64,000 nt of DNA. Origin: Methanoculleus methanifontis (GTDB lineage: Archaea; Halobacteriota; Methanomicrobia; Methanomicrobiales; Methanoculleaceae). Where the stretch lies: NCBI RefSeq assembly GCF_030464365.1, contig NZ_VCYI01000015.1, forward strand, positions 1-64,000. Direction: 5' to 3'. The notes under the pieces are model-generated. The model had not been told where the DNA came from, did not search any database, and saw nothing but the letters and a program-made list of their open reading frames with translations. The translations under genes and the position numbers were made by a program. Shown in pieces: positions 45,307 through 53,660 of the stretch (position 1 is the stretch's first letter; each line of letters starts with the position of its first letter).

Positions 45307-45597
45307 ATGGCAAGTCGCAAACAGAGTGCAAAGGGCAGGGTAGTCGGAAGTTCCGGGCGTTTCGGCCCGAGGTACGGGCGGTTTATCCGGAAGAGAATCA
45401 ACCAGATCGAGAAGGTCTCCCGCGCGAACCATGCGTGCCCCCGTTGCGACCAGAAAGCGGTCAAGCGTGAGGGAACAGGCATCTGGACGTGCCGCAAGTG
45501 CGGGTTCAAGTTTGCAGGCGGCAGCTATGTCCCGGAGACGCCGGCGATGCGCGTCGCCGCGCGGAGCATCGAGCGGTCGCTGCAGAGGGAGGGTTAA
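45307..45597 (+). CDS. rpl37ae: Ribosomal protein L37Ae
   Basis: 96 residues. The N-terminal basic region (SSGRFGPRYGRFIRKRI) and a four-cysteine zinc ribbon (CPRCDQ and CRKCGFKF) are intact. It follows SBDS by 55 bases and rpoP by 6. Confidence 0.96.
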   Translation: MASRKQSAKGRVVGSSGRFGPRYGRFIRKRINQIEKVSRANHACPRCDQKAVKREGTGIWTCRKCGFKFAGGSYVPETPAMRVAARSIERSLQREG

Positions 45598-45603
45598 TCG
45601 GCC

Positions 45604-45735
45604 TTGGTTGCCTATAAGTGCGCTCGCTGTAAACAAAAAGTAGAAATTGACGTCAATATACGTTGCCCCTATTGTGGGCACCGCATCCTCTTCAAGGAAC
45701 GCGGAGCCGGAATAAAAGATCTGAAGGCTCGATGA
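45604..45735 (+). CDS. rpoP: RNA polymerase subunit P
   Basis: 43 residues from the TTG at 45604, six bases after L37Ae. The zinc ribbon reads [12 protein letters not shown] then [11 protein letters not shown], with a basic tail ([13 protein letters not shown]). The stop TGA is part of the ATGA that starts the Brix gene. Length and gene order (L37Ae-rpoP-Brix) match other archaea. Confidence 0.93.
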   Translation: MVAYKCARCKQKVEIDVNIRCPYCGHRILFKERGAGIKDLKAR

Positions 45736-46136
45736 CGGTCGTCACGACGTCACGTAAACCGGCGCCCGAGGTGCGCACCCTTGCGCGGGATCTGGCGTTC
45801 TCGATCGGCGCCGGGTACGTCACCCGCGGCAAAGCGGGCATGGGGGACCTTTTTTCCCTCGACGTGTCGGTTCTGGTCGTCTCGAAATCCGGCCCTTTTT
45901 TTCTGATCCAGGTATTTGCTGGCGATGAACCGGCAACAGAGATCCGCGTCAGGTCATTCTCTGTCGAGGAGCGCACCGGACCGATCGCCCGCGGGCTTTT
46001 CGTTTCGGACCACTCTGTCTACGAGACGCTCAAGGATCACGCCGACGTCGTGTTTGCCGGCGAGTCCCTTACGGGACACCGGATCGTCTTTGACGGAACG
46101 CAACGGAAACGCTATACCCTGAAGGTGGCCCCATGA
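45732..46136 (+). CDS. Brix domain rRNA maturation protein
   Basis: 134 residues from the ATG at 45732, overlapping the rpoP stop by 4 bases. It is a compact archaeal Brix (Imp4-like) protein. [20 protein letters not shown] is the sigma-70-like motif start and [13 protein letters not shown] the C-terminal strand. It acts in ribosomal RNA processing. It overlaps pcc1 by 4 bases. Confidence 0.87.
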   Translation: MTVVTTSRKPAPEVRTLARDLAFSIGAGYVTRGKAGMGDLFSLDVSVLVVSKSGPFFLIQVFAGDEPATEIRVRSFSVEERTGPIARGLFVSDHSVYETLKDHADVVFAGESLTGHRIVFDGTQRKRYTLKVAP

Positions 46137-46387
46137 CGCATACGGCGGTCTTCCGGTTCGCGACCCCCGATGCCCGTGCCCTCTACCTCTCCGTCCGCCA
46201 GGAGATGGGCGACGTGGGCGACCGGTCATCCGTCCGGGTCATGCTTGCGGACGACGATACGCTCGTCCTTGAGGTGAGCGCCACCGATATACCCGCGCTC
46301 AGGGCGGCCTTAAACACCTGGCTTCGGCTGATCACGATTGCGGTCGAGATGCGGGAGCTTGCCGTCCCGTCTGATGTGTCTCCGTAA
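46133..46387 (+). CDS. pcc1: KEOPS complex subunit Pcc1
   Basis: 84 residues. A Pcc1 fold (ALYLSVRQEM, LVLEVSATDIPALRAALNTW) with the helix LRLITIAVEM at the end. KEOPS makes the t6A modification at tRNA position 37. The ATG overlaps the Brix stop. Confidence 0.88.
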   Translation: MTHTAVFRFATPDARALYLSVRQEMGDVGDRSSVRVMLADDDTLVLEVSATDIPALRAALNTWLRLITIAVEMRELAVPSDVSP

Positions 46388-46545
46388 GGGGGCCGGCGCC
46401 GGGCGCGGGACGGAGATCCTTTTTTGAACCCTCACATTTTAAGGGTTTCACGTCCCTATCATGTAGAGAAAGGGCAGAGGGCTGGGAAGGCCGCTGTCCA
46501 CCACCCGAAATATCGTTACTGATCTTCACCCCTTTCGAGGAGTAG
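46388..46545 (+). promoter_or_regulatory. Terminator-like T run and prefoldin leader
   Basis: CCTTTTTTGA at 46419-46428 follows pcc1 and could end its transcript. GAACCCT...AGGGTTTC at 46427-46450 can form a hairpin just after it. No gene. Confidence 0.35.
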
Positions 46546-46917
46546 ATGAATATGGAAAACATCCCGCCAAAAGTGCAGAACCAGCTGGCGATGCTTCAGC
46601 AGATGCAGCAGCAGCTCCAGACCGTAGTATCGCAGAAGGCACAGTATGAACTGACGATCCGCGAAGCCAGGCGCGCGGTCGAGGACCTGGCCGACGTCCC
46701 CGAGGATGCGGCGGTCTTCATGAACGTCGGCAGCGTCATGATGCAGAAGAGCAAGGAGCAGGTGCTCGCGTCCCTGAACGAGCGCATCGAGACGCTCGAT
46801 CTCCGCGTCAAGTCGCTCGAGAAACAGGAAAAGGCGCTGCAGGGCAGGTTCGAGCAGTTATCCTCACAGGTCAGGGGGGCGCTGGAAGGTAAACAGCAGC
46901 CTCCCGGCCCTGCCTGA
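46546..46917 (+). CDS. pfdB: Prefoldin beta subunit
   Basis: 123 residues from the ATG at 46546, with GAGGAG before it (another ATG at 46552). It has two long coiled-coil helices (PKVQNQLAMLQQMQQQLQTV and SKEQVLASLNERIETLDLRV) flanking a beta hairpin. It forms the hexameric chaperone that hands unfolded proteins to the thermosome. Confidence 0.95.
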   Translation: MNMENIPPKVQNQLAMLQQMQQQLQTVVSQKAQYELTIREARRAVEDLADVPEDAAVFMNVGSVMMQKSKEQVLASLNERIETLDLRVKSLEKQEKALQGRFEQLSSQVRGALEGKQQPPGPA

Positions 46918-47276
46918 TCCCTGAAATCCATCTTTTTTGCTCTGAAGAAGATCTCTCGCCAGAGGGCGATTACCTACCTCTCATTGGCGCCTGGGTACTG
47001 TCCGGCAGTACGAAGAAGTTCTCCGGGGCTCTCGCATATCGTTCACGCGAAGCCGTCGGAATTCTTCGGTGCTCAAGTTCCGTTGGAGTGTCGCAGCGTG
47101 AGACTCCATCCTTACTTTCCAACTGCCGGCTCACGCGAAGTCCTCATCTCGACCCTGAGAAAGACCTCCGTTGGACGCCATATCGTCGACCACTGTCGAA
47201 AACGAAGTGACTGCCGGGGATTGAGTGAAGGGCCTCTCAAGGACCGTTTTAAAATAGTTGGTGGGGGGTGAGCCGC
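46918..47276. repeat. Gap holding a degenerate repeat copy
   Basis: No gene. It carries worn fragments of the repeat family: TTCACGCGAAG (47041), GGTGCTCAAGTTCCG (47069), CTCACGCGAAG (47131). The text around is close in style to 62650-62830. Confidence 0.45.
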
Positions 47277-48821
47277 TCACTCCTCCTGCTCGCGGTCGAG
47301 TTTGTGCGTCCGGCAGACGAGGTTGATCGCGTTGATAACCGCCTCGACCGACGCGAGGATGATGTCGTCGCTTGAGGCGCTGGCATCGAAGGCCCGGCCC
47401 CGTTCATCCTCGACGGCGATGGTGACATGCCCGAGAGCGTCGGTGCCGCCGGAGATCGCCTCGATGTTGAACTCCTTCAGCTGGACCGGGGCCGGGATGA
47501 TCCCGAGGATCGCCCGTACGGCCGCGTCCACCGGGCCGTTGCCGATGCTTGAGAAGGTGTGCTCAACTCCGTCGACGGTCGCCCTGACACTTGCTGTCGG
47601 GATGACGTGGTTGCCAGTCATGATGGCGACGTCCTGCAGTTCCAGGGTCTTCTCATCGGGTGCGAGCTGCATGACGCTCTCCGCGATCTCGTAGAGATCA
47701 GCGTCCGTCACGCGCTTACCCTTGCCGGCAATTGCCTTCACCCGGATGACGATCTCATCGAGCTGTTCTTCGGCGGGCTCCATGTGCACCTCGGCGAGCA
47801 TCTGTTTGACCGCATGCCTCCCGGCGTGTTTGCCGAGTTTCAGCCTGCGCCGGTGTCCGACCATCTCTGGTGTCATGATACCCGGCTCGAACGTATCCGA
47901 CCGGGTGATGACGCCGTGGGAGTGGATCCCGCTCTCGTGGGCAAAGGCGTTCTCGCCGACGATCGGGTGTGTTGCTGGGATGCTCATCCCCGCGTAGCGG
48001 GCGACGAGCCGCGAGGTCTCGACGAGGCCGGTCGTCCGGATGCCGGTATCGATACCGTAGATGGACGACAGCGCCATTACCGTCTGCGCGAGGTCGGCGT
48101 TACCCGCCCGCTCGCCGAGGCCGTTCACCGTCACCTGCACCTGGGAGGCGCCGGCCTCGACCGCCGCGATGGTGTTCGCCACCGCAAGCCCGAAGTCGTT
48201 GTGACAGTGGACATCAATCGGGCAGTTCACCTCGTGGTCGATCCGCTCGATGAGATGCTTCATGGCCGTCGGGGTGATCACCCCGACCGTGTCGGGCACG
48301 TTGATGATCGTCGCTCCGGCGTCCACCGCAACACGGTACACCTCTATCAGGTAATCCCAGTCGGTCCTTGTGGCGTCCATTGCGGAGAACATGCACCGGC
48401 CGACGTGGTCGCGCGTATACGCGATGATGTCGCCGGTGGCCTCGAGGACCTGCTCGCGGGTCTTACGGATGGTGTACTCGCGCTGGACGTCGGAGGTCGG
48501 GATGAAGACGTGGACCATGTCGACGCCGCAGTCGATGCACGCATCTACGTCGGCCCGGAGCGACCGCGCAAGGCCGCAGACCTGTGCGGAGAGCCCGAGA
48601 TTCGTGATGGCCCGGACTATCTCGCGTTCGGCATCCGAGGATGCGGGAAAGCCCGCTTCGATGGCGTGGACTCCTATTCCGGAGATCTGTTCTGCAATAC
48701 CGAGCTTCTCTTCGAGTGTGAACGAGATGCCCGGTGTTTGTTCACCGTCGCGCAGTGTGGTGTCGAAAACAGTGACGTTCTTGTTCGCACGGCTATCGGT
48801 GAAGAAGACAGTACGCTTCAG
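47277..48821 (-). CDS. leuA: 2-isopropylmalate synthase family protein
   Basis: About 514 residues. The frame carries the whole enzyme: [17 protein letters not shown] near the N-terminus, [24 protein letters not shown], and a C-terminal LeuA dimer domain. This fits 2-isopropylmalate synthase; (R)-citramalate synthase is the main alternative. There is no ATG, GTG or TTG in frame before 48518, which lies inside the barrel. The start here, CTG at 48821, is a guess. Two TATA boxes lie upstream, and a 20-codon ORF at 48793-48855 in another frame starts where a leaderless message would begin. Confidence 0.8.
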   Translation of the reverse strand: MKRTVFFTDSRANKNVTVFDTTLRDGEQTPGISFTLEEKLGIAEQISGIGVHAIEAGFPASSDAEREIVRAITNLGLSAQVCGLARSLRADVDACIDCGVDMVHVFIPTSDVQREYTIRKTREQVLEATGDIIAYTRDHVGRCMFSAMDATRTDWDYLIEVYRVAVDAGATIINVPDTVGVITPTAMKHLIERIDHEVNCPIDVHCHNDFGLAVANTIAAVEAGASQVQVTVNGLGERAGNADLAQTVMALSSIYGIDTGIRTTGLVETSRLVARYAGMSIPATHPIVGENAFAHESGIHSHGVITRSDTFEPGIMTPEMVGHRRRLKLGKHAGRHAVKQMLAEVHMEPAEEQLDEIVIRVKAIAGKGKRVTDADLYEIAESVMQLAPDEKTLELQDVAIMTGNHVIPTASVRATVDGVEHTFSSIGNGPVDAAVRAILGIIPAPVQLKEFNIEAISGGTDALGHVTIAVEDERGRAFDASASSDDIILASVEAVINAINLVCRTHKLDREQEE

Positions 48822-48855
48822 CGTTCCTGCGTGCTTCAGCGTTTGTAGGGTTCAT
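48793..48855 (-). other. 20-codon leader ORF ahead of leuA
   Basis: [20 protein letters not shown] then TAG. Its ATG is about 26 bases after the TATA box at 48877-48886, so it would be at the very 5' end of a leaderless mRNA. It overlaps the first codons of leuA in a different frame. It could be a leader peptide, or the real leuA start with a one-base frame error between. Confidence 0.4.
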
Positions 48856-48876
48856 ATATACCTCTTATTCGAGGTT

Positions 48877-48886
48877 GTATATAAAG
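48877..48886 (-). promoter_or_regulatory. TATA box for leuA
   Basis: CTTTATATAC on the minus strand, a near-perfect archaeal TATA box, whose spacing puts transcription start at about 48855. A second one, TATATAT (48854-48860), would start transcription near 48830. Confidence 0.6.
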
Positions 48887-48968
48887 AATAACGTCCGTGT
48901 TCTGCCTGTCTCCGCAAATCTTGCGAAATATTTAATAACAACTCTATCTAACATTATTAGAGCAGAGA

Positions 48969-49075
48969 CCCGCCTTAACTCAGACTGGTAGAGTGCGCGG
49001 CTGTAGTATGGTCTTCGCTCTCGGGCGAACTGCGCGGCTACCGCGATGTCCCCGGTTCGAATCCGGGAGGCGGGA
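48969..49075 (+). tRNA. tRNA-Tyr (GTA) with intron
   Basis: Acceptor CCCGCCT pairs with AGGCGGG. The anticodon arm CGCGG-CTGTAG...A-CCGCG gives GTA. A 33-base intron (49007-49039) interrupts between positions 37 and 38, the usual archaeal site. T-arm CCCCGGTTCGAATCCGGGG-like. A TATA-like AAATATTTAATA lies at 48934-48945. Confidence 0.9.
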
Positions 49076-49093
49076 TCACCCTGAACATTGAGT

Positions 49094-49166
49094 GCCCAGG
49101 TAGTGTAGTGGCCTATCATGACGGCCTGTCACGCCGTCGACACGGATTCGAATTCCGTCCTGGGCG
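49094..49166 (+). tRNA. tRNA-Asp (GTC)
   Basis: Acceptor GCCCAGG with CCTGGGC, anticodon arm ACGGC-CTGTCAC-GCCGT giving GTC, T-arm CGGATTCGAATTCCG. No CCA. It sits 18 bases after tRNA-Tyr and is probably co-transcribed. Confidence 0.93.
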
Positions 49167-49353
49167 TCACTTTCTTTCATTTTTCCAGCCCTCAGCGTAG
49201 CGGATAATCCCTCATAGAAGAGGGGGTGCCGTGTTCCCGGGATGCCACGAAAACCCCATTAAACCTGCCGATAATCCGTGGAACTTGTAATCTAGCAGGC
49301 AACGTTATTAAAAAATGGTATATAGGAGAATTTAATTTTATTTCCTTGATAGA

Positions 49354-49362
49354 ATATATATA
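49354..49362 (+). promoter_or_regulatory. TATA box of a leaderless small gene
   Basis: TATATATAC ahead of the ATG at 49385. The centre-to-ATG distance of about 27 bases is what a leaderless archaeal mRNA needs. Confidence 0.55.
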
Positions 49363-49384
49363 CCTTGATGCAATATCCGGTGTC

Positions 49385-49510
49385 ATGTATGTTCTAGGAA
49401 AATGGATCAGGAGCGATCCCGTATTCGACGCTTTGGGCCCGCTCATCCTTGGGATAGGTCTTTTAGTTCTGGCAAGTCTGGCCGCATATGCTTCTGGATT
49501 TGTGACCTGA
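49385..49510 (+). CDS. Small membrane protein, 41 residues
   Basis: A short N-terminal region (MYVLGKWIRSDPVFDAL) precedes one hydrophobic helix (GPLILGIGLLVLASLAAYA). An open frame extends to 49226 but has no promoter; the TATA box at 49354 points to the ATG at 49385. I do not recognise the family. It may be a regulatory or complex-associated small membrane protein. Confidence 0.5.
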   Translation: MYVLGKWIRSDPVFDALGPLILGIGLLVLASLAAYASGFVT

Positions 49511-49633
49511 CGGCAGAAGGGGGCCGCGAAGATACGGTGCCTGCAGCGGACCCGGCGGCCCTAAGCACTTATTACAACTCCGCCTCAACGTGTGATGTAC
49601 GCCGGGGCACGACACCGCGGATGTGACGGAACC

Positions 49634-50161
49634 ATGACCTACCATATGCCACCTGGACCAGGAAACGAACGTTCGAATAACCGGACCCTGCAGGTTCTCA
49701 TCGCAAGGCTCTCGAACCCGAACAAGACGGTGCGGGCGGAAGCGATGCACGGGCTCGTGGCGATTGGAAGACCCGCCGTGCCCGCTTGCATTGCCCTGCT
49801 ATCGGACGGCGACTGGACGGTGCGCTATCGTGCAGCGGAGGCCCTCGGGCTGCTCGGTGACGGCGAGGCGTATGCGCCCCTCGTCGCCGCTCTCGACGAT
49901 GAGAAGGATCATGTCCGCTACATGGCGGCGAAGGGGCTCGGGCTGCTCGGCGAGCCCCGGGCGGTTGAGCGGCTCGGACAGATGCGAAACGACGAGAACG
50001 AGTTCGTTCGGCGGAGCGCCGCGCGATCGCTTGGCACGATCGGTAGCGAAGAGGCGATAGGGCTGCTTCGTGGGGCTCTCGAAGACGAGATGACAGACGG
50101 CGTCCGTGCGGCAATCCTCGAAGCGCTCCGCGATGCCGGTGTGGATACACCACTTCACTGA
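49634..50161 (+). CDS. HEAT-repeat protein
   Basis: 175 residues from the ATG at 49634 (an earlier in-frame ATG is at 49592). Five HEAT-like repeats of about 31 residues, each like VRYRAAEALGLLGDGEAYAPL. Such proteins are binding scaffolds, and in phycobilisome lyases the same repeats occur; no lyase role is implied here. Neighbours give no clue. Confidence 0.82.
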   Translation: MTYHMPPGPGNERSNNRTLQVLIARLSNPNKTVRAEAMHGLVAIGRPAVPACIALLSDGDWTVRYRAAEALGLLGDGEAYAPLVAALDDEKDHVRYMAAKGLGLLGEPRAVERLGQMRNDENEFVRRSAARSLGTIGSEEAIGLLRGALEDEMTDGVRAAILEALRDAGVDTPLH

Positions 50162-50386
50162 TTTTGACATTCGGCATCGAGCAATGCAGCCTCATGCGAC
50201 GACGTAAAACGGAGCTAGTAATTGTTATCGCTTTTCGCGAAGAGCGCGAAGTCAGGACAAATTTCGGACGTTTTGTCCGTCGCAACTGGTATACGGCCGT
50301 CCTGTTCCATACCTGGTGTCAGGGTTGGCAAAGCGCCGGATCTTGGGCAGGGCCCCATAGTGCCCGCTGTAAAAGAGTAAGATGAT
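50162..50386. other. Intergenic region with a CGCGAAG word
   Basis: CGCTTTTCGCGAAGAGCGCG (50229-50248) is a palindrome-like relative of the repeats at 11.6 and 41.7 kb. No gene. Confidence 0.35.
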
Positions 50387-50806
50387 TCAGGACCGGGCGA
50401 CCTCGCCCGGCGCGCTCTTCTTGCGGCAGACGGCATCGATCACACCGTGCTGCACGTTGTAGAAACTGTGCAGGATGTCGATCTCGCAGTCGAGATCGAT
50501 GACCGTCTCCTCGTCACCCCCGGTGCAGAGGGTCACGGAGTCTTCCTGGAACGTGACGTATGGGGCACCGTCCGCCCGGGCATCCGCCTCCGCGGTGATG
50601 TAGATACAGTCATCCCCTTCGACCACCTCGACGTCGGACTCCCTCTCCTCGTCTTCGGCAAAATCGGGGTAGGGAGTCCCCTCGGGCAGCCCGCTGATGA
50701 TAGTGAACCCGATGATCTTCGGGTCGTAGGGAGGCATCTCGCCCAAGATCTTTTCCATCAGCCGCGCGATGTCTCGAAACATTTCGTCGTATGGGTTATT
50801 CGCCAT
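50387..50806 (-). CDS. Hsp20-like protein
   Basis: 139 residues from the ATG at 50806, overlapping the regulator stop by 11 bases. The N-terminus (DEMFRDIARLMEKILGEMPP) and C-terminal strand pattern (CIYITAEADARADGAPYVTF, VIDLDCEIDILHSFYNVQHG) resemble archaeal Hsp20-type domains, although the IxI tail is absent. It could be a small chaperone or a regulatory partner. Coupling to the ArsR-like gene suggests stress control. Confidence 0.55.
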   Translation of the reverse strand: MANNPYDEMFRDIARLMEKILGEMPPYDPKIIGFTIISGLPEGTPYPDFAEDEERESDVEVVEGDDCIYITAEADARADGAPYVTFQEDSVTLCTGGDEETVIDLDCEIDILHSFYNVQHGVIDAVCRKKSAPGEVARS

Positions 50807-51419
50807 GTGTACCACGTATCCGGTATCGGTCGTTGATTCGCTCGACAACCCCCGTGTGTATGAGGTTGACCAGTCTCTGTTTCAGCTCATCCGTGGACAG
50901 GCTGCTCACTTCCTCGAGTTCCGCGAGGCGCAGGTCGGCATGTGAGAGCGCGAGGATGATCTCCAGGTCCCCGTCGTCGGTGATGAAGATCCCCCGCATG
51001 CGCATGATCTCAGCGAACCTCGATTCGATCTCCCGCTCCAGTTGTTCGAGGTTATCCAGAAGTTCATCGCGAGCCCGAACCATCCTCCTGAATGCCTCGA
51101 GGTTTCTTGCAAATCGTGTTCTCTGGTTCTCTTCAACGGAGGGAAGCGTAACCCCGTCCTGCTTCTGCAGGTTTACGATGACATTGATGTCATGCGAGAG
51201 ATAGTAATACTTTCGCCTGCGTTCGTCCTGGTAGGATACAAGGAGCTGTTCGCGCTCCATCAACTGCAGGTGCTCTATCACCGCTTTTGGACTGAGCACC
51301 AGGCGCTCGGAGATCTCGGTCACAAAACACGGTTTCTGCCGCAGCAGTTCTATTATTCGCCGCCTGTTCCGGTTTCCCAGGATATCGAGGAGACGGGAAA
51401 CATCACTGCCCTCGAGCAT
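50796..51419 (-). CDS. ArsR-like winged-helix regulator
   Basis: 207 residues. The N-terminal winged helix (ISERLVLSPKAVIEHLQLME, then the beta wing with QDERRRKYYYLS) is clear. A long coiled-coil (about 110-150) follows, then a second small domain. No metal-binding cysteines of the classical ArsR sensor type are obvious. It probably represses its own operon with the Hsp20-like gene. Start ATG at 51419. Confidence 0.75.
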   Translation of the reverse strand: MLEGSDVSRLLDILGNRNRRRIIELLRQKPCFVTEISERLVLSPKAVIEHLQLMEREQLLVSYQDERRRKYYYLSHDINVIVNLQKQDGVTLPSVEENQRTRFARNLEAFRRMVRARDELLDNLEQLEREIESRFAEIMRMRGIFITDDGDLEIILALSHADLRLAELEEVSSLSTDELKQRLVNLIHTGVVERINDRYRIRGTHGE

Positions 51420-51456
51420 ATTTACTAAATGTTAGTGATTTTACCATAAAAAAGTG

Positions 51457-52923
51457 TCACTCGAAGAGGCGGTAGTTCGGTGCCTCATCGGTGATCATGA
51501 TGTTGTGCGGGTGACTCTCGCCATACCCCGCAGGCGTAATTCTGAGGAATCTGCTGTTCCTCTGCAGGTCCGTTATCGTCTTTGAGCCCGTGTAGCCCAT
51601 GGCGGACTTCAGGCCGCCGACAAGCTGGTAGATGACATCCGATACATGACCGACATAGGGCGTGACTCCCTCGACGCCTTCGGGAACGAACTTGGTTCTC
51701 CCGAACTCCTTCTTCTGGAAGTAGCGGTCGCTCGATTCACCGCTGCTCATGACGCCGAGCGACCCCATCCCGCGATACTGTTTGTAGCGCCGGCCCTTGA
51801 TCGACGTGACCCTCCCCGGCGCTTCGTCGGTGCCGGCAAAGAGGCTGCCCGCCATGATACAGTCCGCGCCGGCGGCGATCGCCTTCGCGATGTCCCCGGA
51901 ATAGCGGATGCCGCCGTCGGCGATCACCGGCACATCTGCCGCGTGCGCCACCTCGGCGACGTTTGCAATCGCGGTGACCTGCGGCACGCCCACGCCCGCG
52001 ACGATCCTCGTCGTGCAAATGGAGCCCGGCCCGATGCCGACCTTCAGCCCGTCGACCGTCCCGGCAAGGGCCAGGGCCGCCTGCTTCGTCGCGATGTTCC
52101 CGGCCACCACGTCGACGTCGACGCTCGCCTTGATATCGCCGACCGCCTTGACGACGTTCATGTTGTGGCCGTGAGCGCAGTCCACCACCAGGGCATCGGC
52201 GCCCGCCTCGAAGAGCCTCATCGCCCGGTTGAAGTCGAAGGGGCCCACCGCGGCGGCGACCCGGAGTTTCCCGTTCGCATCGCGGTTCGCGTGGGGATAC
52301 TGGCGCTTTTCGAGGATGTCGCGCATCGTGATGATGCCGACCAGGCACCCCTCCGCGTCCACAACCGGAAGACGCTCGACTTTGTTCGTATACATTGTCT
52401 CGAGCGCGTTCTCCGCTGTGACGTCTTCGGAGGCCGTGATCAGCTTCTTGGTCATGTAGTCGGTGATCTTCGCCTCGCCGCGTTTGGGCAGGATCGCCCT
52501 GATGTCCCTGCGGCTGACGATGCCGATCATCTTATCGTTCTCGATGACGGGCACGCCGCCGATACCATACTGCCGCATGACCCGTTCCACGTCGGTGACT
52601 GTAGACTCCGGGCCGACCGCAACGACCTCGCGCTCGATCAGATCCTCGGCCTGCTTGACGACCCTGACCTCGGCGACCTCGCGATCCGCAGGCATATTCC
52701 GGTGGATGACACCGATGCCGCCTTCGCGGGCTATGGTTATCGCCATCACTGACTCGGTCACCGTATCCATGGCGGCGCTCACGAGGGGGATGGTCAGGGG
52801 GATGTTGCGCGAGAACCGCGACCTGACATCGGCCTCGTCAGGCTCGACCCATGATTCGGCGGGCTCAAGAAGCACGTCGTCGAACGTAAATGTCGTTTCC
52901 ATCTGCATCTTCTCGATGTACAT
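51457..52923 (-). CDS. guaB: IMP dehydrogenase
   Basis: 488 residues from the ATG at 52923, with AGGTGAT before it. It oxidises IMP to XMP in guanine synthesis. Two CBS domains sit at about 95-210. The active-site loop [20 protein letters not shown] has the catalytic Cys. The distal flap ([13 protein letters not shown]) and the Arg region are intact. It is 3 bases after mfnB and so shares its transcript. Confidence 0.96.
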   Translation of the reverse strand: MYIEKMQMETTFTFDDVLLEPAESWVEPDEADVRSRFSRNIPLTIPLVSAAMDTVTESVMAITIAREGGIGVIHRNMPADREVAEVRVVKQAEDLIEREVVAVGPESTVTDVERVMRQYGIGGVPVIENDKMIGIVSRRDIRAILPKRGEAKITDYMTKKLITASEDVTAENALETMYTNKVERLPVVDAEGCLVGIITMRDILEKRQYPHANRDANGKLRVAAAVGPFDFNRAMRLFEAGADALVVDCAHGHNMNVVKAVGDIKASVDVDVVAGNIATKQAALALAGTVDGLKVGIGPGSICTTRIVAGVGVPQVTAIANVAEVAHAADVPVIADGGIRYSGDIAKAIAAGADCIMAGSLFAGTDEAPGRVTSIKGRRYKQYRGMGSLGVMSSGESSDRYFQKKEFGRTKFVPEGVEGVTPYVGHVSDVIYQLVGGLKSAMGYTGSKTITDLQRNSRFLRITPAGYGESHPHNIMITDEAPNYRLFE

Positions 52924-52926
52924 ACA

Positions 52927-53616
52927 TCACCTGAGCATCATCATTGCTTTCTCCACCAGTTCCGCCCTGACCACTGTCGACCGATCGCCTCCGCAGACCA
53001 TCCCCCGGACACCGATGATCTCGGGGTTGATCCGCTTTAAGGCATCGAGGTCCTCGAACTTCAGTGAACCGGCAAGAGCCGTCTGCAACCCGAGTTCCCG
53101 GTTTCGCACGGAGAACCGGGTCAGTGTCTCCTCGTCCATGAACTCAAAGAGACTCTTCCCATCCTTAATACCGGTGTCGATCATGGCGACGTCGGCCCCG
53201 GCGTCCGCGACCAGAGCACTGATAGCGAGTGGCGAGATCGTGTCTATCCTTGCAAAATCGGCATACGTTGCAATGACGACGTATTTCTCGGGAAACTCGC
53301 GCTTCACCGCCGTGGTCACCGCCTCGATGACCTCGCGGGCACGGTCTTCTCCGTCGAACATCAGGCCGACTTTGACATAATCGGCACCGGCGTGCGCGGC
53401 ACCGTATGCAGAAAGAGCTGCAGTTCCCGGTTTATACTCATTGTCCCCGATTGCAGCGCTAACAGGCTTCTTGCCGGCGATTTCCTTGATTCCCCGGATG
53501 ATCCAGGGAAAATTCGCGCCCAGCGACCCTTCTGAGGGTTTCTTCACGTCGATGATGTCAGCGGAAAGCGAGCTTCTTGCCTCCTCAATGCTGCTTGGAC
53601 TGACGAGTAATTGCAT
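52927..53616 (-). CDS. mfnB: Methanofuran synthesis enzyme MfnB
   Basis: 229 residues. MfnB makes (5-formylfuran-3-yl)methyl phosphate from two glyceraldehyde 3-phosphates, an early methanofuran step. The TIM barrel begins MQLLVSPSSIEEA and has DIIDVKKPSEGSLGANFPW with the catalytic Lys. It is divergent from the HisA-like gene (44-base gap) and leads into guaB. Confidence 0.93.
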   Translation of the reverse strand: MQLLVSPSSIEEARSSLSADIIDVKKPSEGSLGANFPWIIRGIKEIAGKKPVSAAIGDNEYKPGTAALSAYGAAHAGADYVKVGLMFDGEDRAREVIEAVTTAVKREFPEKYVVIATYADFARIDTISPLAISALVADAGADVAMIDTGIKDGKSLFEFMDEETLTRFSVRNRELGLQTALAGSLKFEDLDALKRINPEIIGVRGMVCGGDRSTVVRAELVEKAMMMLR

Positions 53617-53660
53617 AGAAATTAATGATCCTTCACCCTAATAGTGATTACGTTGAGGAC

